From: Paramoeba atlantica
Taxonomy: Eukaryota; Discosea
Assembly: GCA_977017575.1 (NCBI GenBank)
Contig: CDRNVI010000071.1
Coordinates: 1-64,000, forward strand
DNA: 64,000 bases
Reading direction: 5' to 3'
Each line of letters opens with the position of its first letter. Within the stretch, counting starts at the first letter, position 1. The notes beneath the pieces are model-generated. The model worked only from the letters and a program-made list of their open reading frames with translations. It was not told where the DNA came from and did not search any database. The position numbers were made by a program, and so were the translations under genes. Positions 8,465 to 19,811 of the stretch are shown here, one piece after another.

Positions 8465-9655
8465 TTATTGGCTCGAAGAACTGGTATAGAAGATTTTGTT
8501 TGATGCCTCCAAAACGCTATCCGTTATTGAATATATCATTTGAATCCAATTGCGCCATGCAGTAGTGCTGTGCTTTTTTATGTTTGCAATTATGTACTGA
8601 TCACAAGGTTGGAACACATGAGTCATTTTCGCCGGGATATCTACGACACTGCAATTGTGATCTTGAAGAAGTTTTCGTACATCTCCATGTTGTTTGGCTT
8701 GGTCAATAATCAAAAGAGCTGTGGCGTGGATTTCCCCAATCTCCATTCGGATCTCCTTAAGATTACCTTGAAACCATTGAACCCATTTCTCAAAGGTCGT
8801 TGCGTCTTGAAAATGAGAAGAAGTCCGATGATCTTGCAAAATACGGTTGTCAAGCTCAGGAACTTTGGCGTGGACTGCATTGGTTGCACCTTTCCAGATA
8901 AATTGAGCACCATGAATTTTTCCATCACCAGAAACCAGGACGCTGCACGTGAACCCAAGACGTGAGGACCCTATTTGAATAGGCTTTCCTTTTTTTGCAC
9001 GTATCCATGTCCATCGATGGTTCTTCTCATCTAGATGACAAAAAAATTCATCCATATTGAACAGCTCGGGTTTCACAGTGCAGTGCTTTTGAAGATCATC
9101 TAAGAAGTTTTTTCCAGCATTTTTTTCCTCGGATGCTGTCACGCGTCGGTGCGACGTTGCAGCTCGAAAATTGAAACCATTAGAACGCAGAAACGAACTA
9201 GCCCACGAATCACTTACAATGAAAGGGCCACCATTCTCAGGCAAAACACTGGGGCGCATTTTGTCAATAAGACCGCGTGCAATGGAGGACACAAACGGAG
9301 CGTCTATAGCCTTGCTTTGGCCATTATAGCAAGTAATAGCTGTCAAAAGCTCCTCCTTCTCAGAGTCTGTAAGTAGAAACGGTCTTCCACGCTGTACGGT
9401 GGGATCTCGGTCCCGAAGAGAAAACACGGTGGTCATGGTCATTCGTTTCTCATGGGTTGAATTCCAGATGCGCACAGCATCTGATACTGTAGAATATTTG
9501 CAAAGAGAGTGAAACTTTTCCAATTCTTCCTTGCTCCACACCTTGCGACGCTTTAGATTGCCTTCTTTTCTTTCGCCATAGTCGTCCAACGCACGTTTGG
9601 GGGCACCGCTTACTGTGGTAGTCTCCAAGGACAACTGGTCGTATTCTCGAGACAT
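8465..9655 (-). CDS. pogo/Tigger-like DDE transposase
   Basis: A 396-residue ORF with an ATG start at 9653-9655. A basic N-terminal helix-turn-helix region (WSKEELEKFHSLCKYSTVS, then GRPFLLTDSEKEELL) precedes a DDE_1-type catalytic domain. The catalytic acidic residues are visible in LFNMDEFF (about residue 209), LLIIDQAKQHG and VFQPCDQYIIANIK, the last two 34 residues apart. The QPCDQ box is characteristic of pogo/CENP-B-related transposases. No internal stop or frameshift breaks it, so it may be recent. The D-type terminus at 9682-9720 lies just upstream of the ATG. A matching inverted terminus on the 3' side was not found. Confidence 0.82.
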   Translation of the reverse strand: MSREYDQLSLETTTVSGAPKRALDDYGERKEGNLKRRKVWSKEELEKFHSLCKYSTVSDAVRIWNSTHEKRMTMTTVFSLRDRDPTVQRGRPFLLTDSEKEELLTAITCYNGQSKAIDAPFVSSIARGLIDKMRPSVLPENGGPFIVSDSWASSFLRSNGFNFRAATSHRRVTASEEKNAGKNFLDDLQKHCTVKPELFNMDEFFCHLDEKNHRWTWIRAKKGKPIQIGSSRLGFTCSVLVSGDGKIHGAQFIWKGATNAVHAKVPELDNRILQDHRTSSHFQDATTFEKWVQWFQGNLKEIRMEIGEIHATALLIIDQAKQHGDVRKLLQDHNCSVVDIPAKMTHVFQPCDQYIIANIKKHSTTAWRNWIQMIYSITDSVLEASNKIFYTSSSSQ

Positions 9656-9681
9656 CTTCTAGAAATTTACAAAAAGAAATT

Positions 9682-10376
9682 ATTGAGGGAGATACTACTC
9701 CCTCGCTACCGTAGGTTAATTCGTCGTGCCCGATTTGTGGACCGATTTGTGGCCCGATTTCGTGCCCGATATCGTGCCCGATATCGTTTCAGGTGATTTT
9801 TCGAAAAAATTATTTACAAAGACGTATGAATCGAATTTAGTGACAAGATTACTAGTTTTTCAACAATTCCGATGGGTACCCCCTGCCCCCCCTCCCACCA
9901 TGGTGATCATATCAATTTTTGAAATTTTGCAAAACAAAACTAAAAATTTGTGGGTGAAAGTGAAAAAATATATTTTTCCCAAATCAACTCTTAGACCGTT
10001 TTTTGAGAGTTTGGGGCCTGATATACGTGTATACGCTTTGGTTTCATTCGATATTTCTCCACCCTGTTCTGGTAATATACCTACAAAGTCCAAAATTTAC
10101 CTGGAAGTGTGTGACACGCAAGTCTGTAGAGGAAGGAGGAGGCGCAAGGCAAAACGGAAGAAGGCGGAGCCTTCTGTCTCTTTGCCGCGGCGACGACGAC
10201 TTCCTCGCGTGGGAAGCTGTAAGGGATCTTAGGGAGCATGTTCCGATAGCTATGTAATCCAGGGTAAAGTGGACGAGGGAGATACTAAAGGCACCTTTGG
10301 AAAACCACCTCGAAACTGGAACGGTATCCCCCGGTTTGTAGGGCATTCTGATGGTGGAGCATTATGATGATGTAGA
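9682..10376 (+). mobile_element. D element, copy 1 (non-autonomous repeat)
   Basis: Begins with a 39-bp terminus ATTGAGGGAGATACTACTCC to AGGTTAAT that can fold on itself (GAGGGAG/CTCCCTC). Next come short repeats of GTGCCCGAT(T/A)TCG, an AT-rich middle, a purine-rich block (GGAGGAGGCGCAAGGCAAAA) and an end near GGTTTGTAGGGC. No convincing coding sequence is seen. Related copies lie at 10377-11040, 21742-22059 and 50302-50785. Confidence 0.75.
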
Positions 10377-11040
10377 GATTTCGTGCCCGATATCGTGCCC
10401 GATATCGTTTCAGGTGAGCTTTCGAAAAAAACGTTTATAAAGACGTATGAATCGAATTCAGTGACAATATTACTAGTTTTTCAAGAATTCAGATGGTTAC
10501 CCCCTGCCCCAACCACGTCCCCACCAGGGTGATCATAGCAATTTTTGAAATTTTCCAAAATAAAAAACTAAAAATTTGTGGGTGAAAGCGATTTTGTTTT
10601 TCCCAAATCAACTCCTAGACCGTTTTTTGAGAGTTTGGGGCCTGATATACCTGTATACGCTTTGGTTTCATTCGATATTTCTCCACCCTGTTCTGGTAAT
10701 ATACCTACAAAGTCCAAAATTTACCTGGAAGTGTGTGACACGCAAGTCTGTAGAGGAAGGAGGAGGCGCAAGGCAAAACGGAAGAAGGCGGAGCCTTCTG
10801 TCTCTTTGCCGCGGCGACGACGACTTCCTCGCGTGGGAAGCTGTAAGGGGTCTTAGGGAGCATGTTCCGATAGCTATGTAATCTAGGGTAAAGTGGACGA
10901 GGAAGATACTAAAGGCACCTTTGGAAAACCACCTCGAAACTGGAACGGTATCCCCCGGTTTGTAGACAATTCTGATGGTGTAAAAGTCAAAAAACATATT
11001 TTTCCCAAATCAACTCCTAGATCGTTTTTTGAGAGTTTAG
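10377..11040 (+). mobile_element. D element, copy 2 plus a third partial unit
   Basis: A second D follows directly, lacking the terminus and first repeats. It is about 90 percent like copy 1 by eye. From 10980 to 11040 a further fragment repeats the AAATCAACTCCTAGA segment. The arrangement is a short head-to-tail tandem, cut by a SINE at 11050. Confidence 0.7.
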
Positions 11041-11049
11041 CCTCCGCAT

Positions 11050-11160
11050 GGCCTCTTAGAGTGAGGCCGCCAGGAATATTTGGATGAGCGGGTTTGAACT
11101 CGCCGTCTGAGCACCATGTGCTTCAAACTTTGAATTCTTGCCATTCCGCCACCTCCGCCC
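11050..11160 (-). mobile_element. SINE-A 5' head, minus strand
   Basis: Contains core start, B box, variable arm and A box of SINE-A in reverse, ending at the element's 5' end. Its 3' body is missing. It directly abuts the tail of the next SINE-A. Confidence 0.75.
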
Positions 11161-11544
11161 CAAATCCAATCCAAATCATTCCGGATTGCTCCGGATGGTC
11201 ACTGGCAAGCCAGACCCTTCACAGACAGATTTGGAGGTTCCGAGGCCGACGTCCTCTACCAGTTTCCGCTTGCCCAAGGCGGCACCAACGCGCTGTTACC
11301 AACACGCTGCGTCGACGAACTGTACGTCAACACGGCTTACCCAAGAGGCGTAAGCCGGGTAAGGGAGCTGGTTCCCTGACGGGAGGGTCCGGGACGGTCC
11401 TCCGAGTACTGGGCCTAGTCGGTTATCAGCCCAGCCTCTTAGAGTGAGGCCGCCAGGAATATTGCGATGAGCGGGTTTGAACTCGCCGTCTGAGCACCAT
11501 GTGCTTCAAACTTTGAATTCTTGCCACTCCGCCACCTCCACCTC
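11161..11544 (-). mobile_element. SINE-A, full length, minus strand
   Basis: Starts with the hexamer tail (CCAAATCCAATCCAAATC on the plus strand) and runs through 3' body, core and tRNA-Leu-like head. It ends inside the 3' part of the recombinase remnant. Confidence 0.82.
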
Positions 11545-11559
11545 ATGGGGACACTGGAA

Positions 11560-12482
11560 GATGCTCCAATGTTATACGTGTTCGTCATGGAATACGTCGC
11601 TTCACCCTTGTTGTAAGGCATGCTTCGTGCTGTATTAGAGTCTTCTGAGGTACCCTGAAGAGTCTCAGCTACCTTTACGGATGCGCGGCGAGTGGAATCT
11701 ATGTACTCTTGGGCGGTCTTAGAGATCTGCCATTTAAAGAATTCCTGTATCTCACTTACGGTTCGACCACCTTCAGTAAGATGGCAAGCCGTTGTGCGTC
11801 GCAGCGCATGTCCTGTGAAGCTTTCCGCGTCATCCAGGTTAAGATGCGCAGCCATGAACTTCGGTATTCCTCTCATAGATTGTACCCCCATGGGCGCATT
11901 CTTGAATCCATTGGAGATACCAGATTTTTTATTCAACCACATTACGTTACGAAACAGAGGCATAAACTTTTTGTCGATCGTGGTTCTAGATAGATACTTT
12001 CGTAACGCGTCTCCCGGAACAAGAAACTTTGACTGCGTCGTGGAAGATCTGTGCTTTCCTCTAAAGAGACTCACCCACAATCTCTTTATTTCCCCTGAGT
12101 CTGCTTCTGAAATGCACTTCGTTGTTGGAGTTCGTGCTTCACCCATGCGGAGGCCTCCATAGTATCCACTGCAACGAGGGCAATGTTGCGAACGCACTCA
12201 TCATCTTCTCGATTTTCTGAGAAGAGGATTTCCATGTGATGGGCGGTGAATGTTTCAGTTTTTTTGATCGGATCTACATTCTTTTCACCAGCCCTCGAGC
12301 TGGTCGACCACCCTCGGCCAATCTTTTAGAGGTCTGATATCAAACTTAGCGCTGATAACTTTACCTATCATGGAGCATACGCTCCACATAGTTTTGGGTG
12401 CATAGCTGCGCTCTTCCTTCAGATGCTTTATATACAGACACAGGTCGCCCTCCGTCGGTTGAGGGTCAGCAGATCTAACCAA
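11560..12482 (-). mobile_element. Tyrosine recombinase remnant (Crypton- or YR-element-like)
   Basis: The N-terminal part (12482-12285) resembles a SAM-like core-binding domain (TEGDLCLYIKHLKEE). The catalytic part holds YYGGLRMGEART (first Arg), FTGHALRRTTACHL (His-x-x-Arg box) and a Tyr in AQEYIDSTRRAS. These are the hallmarks of eukaryotic tyrosine-recombinase transposons. The gene is broken in at least one place and its 3' end is replaced by a SINE. Whether it is a Crypton or another YR element cannot be told, since no partner genes are seen. Confidence 0.6.
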
Positions 12483-12779
12483 CCAAATATGTCCCAGTTG
12501 AAAGCTTCACAAATTTCTCCTACCCATAAAACACTTTGGCGGTGTCCACAAAACTAACATATTCACCAGAAGCTTTTCAAAAACATCTTGCAACAACTTC
12601 CATGTATCCTAATCATTCGAGGTGAATGACGTTCCAGTACTTAGTCAAAGAATTGTGATATGAAATCGACTTTTCATTTTCAGCACAAACGGTTTACCTA
12701 ATAAAAAATATTTTCACGAGAAACAACAGCATATCACCTTATCACACTATCCCTCACAGAAAATGCGATCAAGGGGGGT
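12483..12779. other. No gene recognised
   Basis: AT-rich sequence between the recombinase and a LINE tail fragment. It may include the untranslated start of the recombinase element. Nothing specific is seen. Confidence 0.3.
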
Positions 12780-13129
12780 ATGAGGGGGGTATCATTTCTT
12801 TGGTGTTCGTAATACGTTCTTAGTGCGCGATCTATCGTCTTTCCCCTGACGCTTTTCTGTCTTTTTGACGCAGTTCTCTCTTTTACTGAGTGTTTTTTGA
12901 CGTGACCCCTTTGTGTCCAGACTTTCATGGCTTGGCTCATCATTCTCCTGGTATAACTGATTACTCCTCTTTCTTTGCGGAGCTCTAAATTTAACCCGAT
13001 CACTCATAACAATACGTGCTACATGAGGCAACTGTTGCTTTGACTCAATGCCTTTTAGCCTTTTTGTGTTGTTGGACTGTACGCGTTCTTGTGATCTTGT
13101 GCGTTTCGTTTCCGTTTCTATCTCTGTAC
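12780..13129 (-). mobile_element. LINE ORF2 C-terminal basic tail, fragment
   Basis: The minus strand encodes a Lys/Arg-rich tail (KFRAPQRKRSNQLYQENDE, then KGSRQKTLSKRENCVKK) like the tail that follows RNase H in the LINE at 20850-21410. Its RNase H part should lie to the right, but that side holds a plus-strand LINE, so this is an inverted junction. Confidence 0.45.
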
Positions 13130-13151
13130 GTTAGCAAACGCCTTTGCTAAC
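13130..13151. repeat. Palindrome at inverted LINE junction
   Basis: GTTAGCAAA and TTTGCTAAC, perfect 9-bp arms around CGCC, sit exactly between minus-strand and plus-strand LINE sequence. Confidence 0.7.
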
Positions 13152-13162
13152 TGTCCTACTTT

Positions 13163-13985
13163 TTGGCAATATTTTTACGTGCTCACCATGGGTGCATATT
13201 TGGCTCAGAATTATCACTCACAATAACAGCTGCGGAACTTTATGCTGTCTATGAGGCTCTGCAGATGTCAATGAAGCATGAGAAGGATATTATCATTCAC
13301 ACAGACTCTGCGTATGTATGGGAATTTTTCCATGTGATTCGGAACAGGTTTTCTCTATTCGGGTTTCACCAATTTGAAAATTCGGACCTCTTATCAAAGA
13401 TACATCGTGTCTGCTTTCAATTAGAAGCTGACCGACGCGTGTTCATCATCAAGGTTAGGGGGCATGAAGGGAACCCACATAATGACACATCGGGCTGGCT
13501 TGCGAAAAGAGCTTCTCAACAGTCTGACGAAAACGCCTCCTTTTGTTTCCGTGGTTTGGAAGAAAAATCCTGCTCCAAAAGACGAAACATGACCCCACTG
13601 AACACAGACAAAAAGATCAAATCGTTACAAAAACGGACTTTGCCAGTTTTTGCGTTTACACAGGTGAGGGCTGAAGAGGAAACACCCCATCCCCCCAAAT
13701 CTGAGGCTCTTTCTCAAAATGAAGTTGTTAGTAGAACCCCTTCATCAAAAACATTGAAACGCATCCGTTCGAAAGGAAAATCGACCAAAACCAATGAAAA
13801 AGTTGGTACAAAACTGCGCAAGAGTGCAGAAGACACATGCGTCAAGAATGAGATCCCAGTTTGCATATGAGTACTTACGGGAAGAACCCCTCAGAGGAAA
13901 CGCTCGCTTAGAGAGGATGAAAGCAAGATGCAAAAATCTACAAGGAGATCTCATTGAGCAAATGAGGAAAGCAAAACCATGCTAA
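13163..13985 (+). mobile_element. LINE RNase H domain and basic tail, 5'-truncated
   Basis: The plus strand encodes RNase H with TAAELYAVYEAL (Glu), IIHTDSAYVWEFF (Asp) and HNDTSGWLAKRA (final Asp). The first catalytic Asp region (usually YTDGS) is missing with the rest of ORF2. After the domain the protein turns Lys/Arg-rich. A frame change near 13800 takes the tail to its stop at 13985. It is a dead, 5'-truncated non-LTR copy. Confidence 0.75.
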
Positions 13986-14299
13986 TGGAAGTCGTTAAAT
14001 ACACTATGCCATTAGTATTAATATACGTTTTATGAAGAAGAGAGATAGGATATTGATTTTGTCAATAAGATTTGGATTTATTAAGCTGTTTCGCTCTTTG
14101 CCCTAGGCAAAAACAGGAATATAGAGCCAACAGATAAGGAAGTCAAATGGTTATGAAAGCAAAGCGCCGGAAGCCGCATTCGCACCTAACGGGTTATTTA
14201 CCAAAGAAAGTAATGAGGAAGTCATGGTCGTAGAAGATGCTTCTACGCGTAAAAGCCAAGTGAGCTTGTACGTAGGTGGGTTCTATTTTATGGTGTAAA
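13986..14299. other. 3' untranslated-type sequence between two LINE ends
   Basis: Lies tail to tail between the plus-strand LINE ending at 13985 and the minus-strand LINE ending at 14300. No open frame or known repeat. It is probably LINE 3' UTRs. Confidence 0.35.
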
Positions 14300-17152
14300 T
14301 TACAGACCCTTTAACTGATATTCAAATATCAGTGTCTTTGTAGTTGTTGTTGTTGTTGTTGTTGTGCGTATTTGGCTAGAGGTTACCGATTTAAGTTTGC
14401 GCTGCATTTTGCTGCCATTAGAATCACCATTGGTATGGTTTTTGCGCTTGTCTTCTGCATGAGGAATCTCGCCGTAGAATCTCAAAGCCTTTTCTCCCTT
14501 GCTTATTTTACTAGCCACCCAGTCTGCCATATAATTATGTGGATTCTCGTTATGCGCTTTAACTTTTACGCAGTAGAAGCGCTTTGTCCATCTTAGCGAA
14601 ATATATGTTTCTTGCAATTTCTGAAGTATAGCGCCTCCCTCAAATGATTTAAATCCTATGAATCTGAACCTATGGATAGCTCCATGAAAGAAATCCCAAA
14701 CATACTCAGAATCCGTGTGCAAAATGACATCTCCGTCGTAGGACAATGCGATGAGAAGAGCCTCGTGCGCGGCAAAGGATTCTATTTCCTGAATAGATTG
14801 AGAGAATTCATGAGGAGGTTTTAACCCAAGAGATATAGAGGGCCCGCGGCGGGGCAGACTACCCCACAACCTGTGTGAGTTTCATCCTTTTTAACGATTC
14901 GTGCTCCATCTGTATAAATGTGTGTTTCATTTGGCCCCATTGGAAATGGTTGCCGCCCTTCTTCAATGTATTGTAGGGTTTCGTAGCACCCCTTGTTTAC
15001 CCCCTTTACCAAAAGATTTTCCCATAGTTTTGAAGTTGTTTTAGTGTACGAGTGCCTGGGTTCAAGCTGATTTTGAAGATTTTCAAGTTTCTTGCACCAT
15101 TAAGACCGATTTTGACCAAGTTTTAGAATCTCAGATACGTCAGAATGTAACTCTTTTGCACATCTTTCTGATAGCGATGGCTTGGAACTCTCATCATTCG
15201 TTCTCCATAGTACGGCAGTTACGAATGGAGTAGGGTGACGAATAAGGTGGCCTACTAGCGAGGCACGTTGCAATTGTATCACAGTATTGGGCTTTAGGTC
15301 AGTGGGGTAAAGAGAGTCTACTCTGCAATGCGCCTCTTTCGAGCACTTGACTCCCAACATGACCCTCCTCATTCTGTTCATTTGGACTTCCACTTCATGT
15401 AGCTCTATCTTATTTAAATTCCAAGTCCCTGGATTATAATAGACCACTGATTGAACGAGAGACTTAAAGATGTGTAATTTGCTTTTTGGTGATATAGTAG
15501 AACTCCATATGGCTTTGAGTTTGTGCATTATTGCCCAACCTAATCGTACACTTTCTTGTGAGTTTGAGCTGCGATCCTCCTCGTTCTGAGTGCTACCCAA
15601 GTAGCGATAATATGTAACTTTTGGTATTTTTTTTTGTTTGACTTTTGGTATATCGCCGAGTGTCACTACTTGCAAAGGTCTTCCATCATCCTTAACTTTA
15701 CCTAGTGTCATCCGTGCCGTTTTGTTTGGTCCGACATTTATTTTCAAATTAGCTTTTTCTGCGGAAGTTTTAAGTTTGTGCAACATTGTGCTTAGCTCCT
15801 CCTTGGATTCGGAGAAGAAAACTATATCATCAGCATAATTTATATCAGATACACGCAGTTCCTTTAGGCCTCTGCTCCTAGTTTCTGAGCTATGTGTCAC
15901 AAGCCCTAAGCGATTTATGTCGATAGATTCAACTAAAATACGATCAAGAACCATAATAAGCAGGTATGGGGCCAGAACGTCACCTTGAAGAGTCCCCTGT
16001 AAAAGTGGAAATGAGTCTGTATTACCGTATGGTGTTTTCACGTGCGATTTGAGATTTTGATAAATACACATGACCGTAGAACTGAGATTTTCGGGAATAT
16101 CGAAAGCACGTAATGTCTCTTTTATCGCAGCGAATGATAATGAAGGAAAGGCTTGTTGAAAGTCGACAAAACAGACGAACACCCCAGCCCCTCGGCGTGA
16201 TTTTTCCATTATTTCTAAAAACGTTGCCTGAGCGCCAGCTGTTGAGCGGTTTGGTCGAAAGCCGAATTGATTCCCGCGAAGCAAACTTTCCACTGCTGGT
16301 TGTATTCTGTCTAAAATGATTTGATTCAAAATCTTCACTACATGATTCACAAGACAGATTGGTCTCCAATTTGTGAGTGAGCGCAAGTTACCTTTCTTTG
16401 GCAATGGGACCTGCAATATCGATTCCCAAGATTCATCCGCTTTTCCGGTTTTTCGTACTTCATTCATTATATCCAGGAGAGCATTATGCAAGTCTTGATC
16501 AGCTGAAATAGCACGTAGAGCTTCAACAGGGATATGATCATCGCCTGTAGCTTTTCCTGACTTAATCTTTACCATCGCAGCAGTTAGTTCCTCCACTCCA
16601 AATTCACCATCATCAATTTTTGCCAGTCGTTTTGGTGCAGCAGGTAAACTTATTGCTTCATGACCTTTGTAAGCACTACCCCCTACCATGCTGAAATGAT
16701 TCTTCACTATATTAAGGCTGCTGTTTACCGTAGTTGAAACTAGCGGAAAATCTTGCTTCTTGTCCCCTACAATTTTTCGAATTGTGCTGTACGCGGATTT
16801 TGGAGTTGATTTAAGCTCTTTTTCCATGGCGTCGCACTCATTTATAATAGAGGAGTCTAGCTTTTCAGAGAATTCTTTCCATGCAGTAGCAAACATAGTT
16901 TTATTGCCCACGATCTTCAGCAGAGACTTCATGTCAAATCCGGATAGATCTGTTTCAGCATCAATGCGAATTTCTTTTGCATTACTAGTTTTCTTGGGCA
17001 GACTAGATGCGGTCACTCTAACAGCAGAAGAGAGTTTTGTCCAAGATATTTCGCTGGCCTTATCTATTTCCATTTTTGGCGCGTTTTCGGACTTCTGATC
17101 CTCCGACCGAATTCTTTTTGGCACAATGTTTCTGCAACAGCTAACACATCTA
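14300..17152 (-). mobile_element. LINE with RT and RNase H, minus strand (LINE3)
   Basis: The main frame 17172-15100 (690 codons) covers linker, RT fingers and palm: SGKATGDDHIPVEALRA, VPLPKKGNLRSLTNWRPICL, FVCFVDFQQAFP (motif A), NQFGFRPNRSTAGAQ (motif B region) and DINYADDIVFF (catalytic). After a stop at 15100 the protein resumes (IYTDGARIV at about 14900, first RNase H Asp), changes frame, and continues 14869-14300 with ESFAAHEALLIA, ILHTDSEYVWDFF and HNYMADWVASK, then a Lys/Thr tail. The AP-endonuclease and 5' end are absent. It is a mostly complete RT copy with about two breaks. The 3' end is marked by a (GTT)n stretch and a hairpin at 14312-14333. Confidence 0.88.
14312..14333 (-). repeat. 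Hairpin at LINE3 3' end
   Basis: ACTGATATT and AATATCAGT with a 2-base loop, next to CCTTTA. A related hairpin with a changed but still paired stem lies at 21703-21722. Confidence 0.55.
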
Positions 17153-17168
17153 TCAAAGGTACCTTTGA
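17153..17168. repeat. Perfect 16-bp palindrome at head-to-head LINE junction
   Basis: TCAAAGGTACCTTTGA separates minus-strand LINE3 from plus-strand LINE4. Confidence 0.75.
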
Positions 17169-17175
17169 TCAAAAT

Positions 17176-19811
17176 TTGTTCGATGTCTGGTATGATGATA
17201 AAAGCCCTGTGAAAATCATTTGCGGAGATTTAAATGCACCTCTTCTTACAGTACGAGGCTGGAAATGCCGCACTAAGCGGACTAAGGCGCTACGCAGTTT
17301 GTTGCATTCAATGGGCGCCCAGTCTGCACATGAAGGATGCTGTGCGCGGCGCAAGTGGACATATCGCTTTCCAAAGTCCAAAAAATATCCAGAAGGTTTG
17401 ACGAAACAACTAGATCATATAATCGTAAATCGTCGATTTTTCTCGTCGATACGTAAACAAAAGGTTTGCATCCCCCCTATTCCAACCAGACACTGCGTAC
17501 TATCTTCAAACTTTAATTTTCGTTGGAAAGAACAAGAAAAGAAACTACAGCCGCCCTTCTGGTCGGCTGTTGTTTGGTCCCTTCGGCTGTAGTTTGGACC
17601 GTTCTGGTCGGCTTAATGATGACATTAAGAGCAATTTTGCAACCGGAGTTAAGAAAGCCCTGAAACATGCTCCGAAAAGAATACGTTCAACAAACGAAAC
17701 TGAAACTGCAACTACTCCTCATCTTGAAGTCGAAAACATCAAAGTAAGTTGGGAAAAACTAGCCGAAGCAATCCATTCCACCTCAAATACTCTTCCAAAA
17801 AGGCTTCCAAAAAATGCGGACAATGCGGCTATTCGGGAAATTGACCCAGATGTGTTGAACTTAGAATGTTATGAAAGAAGTTGCCAGCAAAAGTGAATTT
17901 AAACATGCGACTAAGATATTTTCTGATCGAATTGAGACATCTATTTTAACTGAGTGTGAAATTTTGGAAAAGGAACTAAAATCGGCGCCTAAATCAGCGT
18001 ATAGAACCATACGAAATATTGTTGGGGATAATAGAAGTGAATTTGCAATATTTGGGAGAACTGCCAAAGAAAGTCTCGAAGCAGTTAGAAATCATTTTTC
18101 GAAAGTCGGACACGAGACAGTGGCTGAAAAAGGCACCATTCGATTTCCAACGGCACCGAAACGATTAGAACAGATTGACGACGGAAAATTTCGCCAATCT
18201 TGGAAGTCCATATTACAGGTACCGCTGCCAAAAAAGGGAAACTTGCAATCACTGGGAAATTGGAGACCAGTATGCCTTGTTAACCATGTGGTTAAAGTGT
18301 TGAACAGAATGATCCTAAACCGCATCCAACCGGCAGTAGAGAAGTCTCTCCGTGGGAACCAATTTGGTTTCCGCCCGAATCGATCTACAGCAGGCGCGCA
18401 GGCAACATTTATGGAGATTGCAAGCAAATCGCACAAAGGAACAGGCGCGTACGCATGTTTCGTAGACTTCAAGCAAGTCTTTCCATCAATATCGTTCGAC
18501 TCCATAAAAGAGGCTCTCCGAGCTTTTGATATACCTCCAAAGCTGAGTGCAGCTGTGATGTCAATTTACAAAAATCTTCGATCTCATGTACGGACCCCTT
18601 ACGGAACAACGGAAGATTTTCCTATTGTAAGCGGCACTCTTCAAGGAGATGTTCTAGCTCCTTACTTATTTGCTATGGTTCTGGACCGAATTTTGGTAGA
18701 GGCTATTGACATGAACAAGCTCGGGCTGGTAACGCACACATCCGGGACAAAAAGTCGAGGACTCAAAGAACTGAGAATTTCTGACATTGATTACGCTGAT
18801 GATATTGTATTGTTTGCTTCAACGAAACCTGAATTAAAAATCATGCTTACCAATTTATGTGCTTCAGCAGAAAAGGCAAACCTTAAAATCAATGTTGGTG
18901 CACAGAAAACGGCTTGGATGACACTTGGAAAGGTAAAGGATGATAATACCGCCCTAGAAATAGACGGATTAGGGGAAATTCCTAGAGTAAAAAAGTACAG
19001 ATATCTTGGCAGCACACAGAACACCGAGGATACCTGTACGTCCCCCAAGGAAAGACTGCGACTAGGATGGGGTGTAATGCACAAGCTTCGCGCCATATGG
19101 AAGTCCTCTATCTCCTCTCATTGCAAATTTCAAATTTTCAAAACACTCGTTCAATCCGTCGTGTACTACAACCCTGGCACATGGAATGTCAATCAGGCAG
19201 AACTTCACGATATTCAAGTTCAAGTAAATAGAATGCGCAGAATTGTATTTGGCGTAAAAAATGCTTGTGACTCTCGTCTCAGAACGGAATCGCTTTATCC
19301 TACTGACTTAAAACCTGAAACAGTAATTAAGACACAGAGAGATTCCTTAATAGGGCATCTTGTGCGCCATCCTACACCGTTTACTACAGCAGTACTATGG
19401 AGAATAAATGATGAGGCCTCTAAACCAACATTGTCCGAACGGTGTGCCCACGAACTACACTCTGATGTTACTGAAATCCTACAACTTGGACAAGATCGCC
19501 CCACATGGCGGAAGAAACTGGAAAAACTACAGGTGGAGCTGGAACCACAACCTTCTTACACAAAGTCTTGTTCTCCTGCTTGGGAAAAAAGTATTAAAAA
19601 GATATTGGAAAACAAGGACTATCAAACTCTACAGTACGTGGAAGAAAGTAGCAGGTGCATCGGTATCGGCTCATTGGGTTCCACTCATTCAAAGGGTGCG
19701 AAGCAATGCGATCCCTTCAAAACGCTTACTACAGTACAAAACATACTAAAAAATTCTACTGTATCAAGGTCAAACCACACAATGAAAATATGTACAACGA
19801 TACCGCAGATT
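17176..19811 (+). mobile_element. LINE4: endonuclease end, RT and start of RNase H
   Basis: 17176-17592 encodes the C-terminal half of an AP-like endonuclease (IICGDLNAPL, KQLDHIIVNRRF, PTRHCVLSS). 17570-17896 is a linker in another frame. 17871 onward is a 664-codon frame with RT (VPLPKKGNLQSLGNWRPV, CFVDFKQVFPS, DIDYADDIVLFA) and the end of RNase H (YCIKVKPHNENMYNDTADY) in a shifted frame. Compared with LINE3, about 50 residues of the RT fingers are missing between IDDGKF and RQSWKSIL without loss of frame. RT identity to LINE3 is roughly 70-75 percent by eye, so these are different subfamilies. The RNase H is split by an E element at 19812. Confidence 0.85.
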
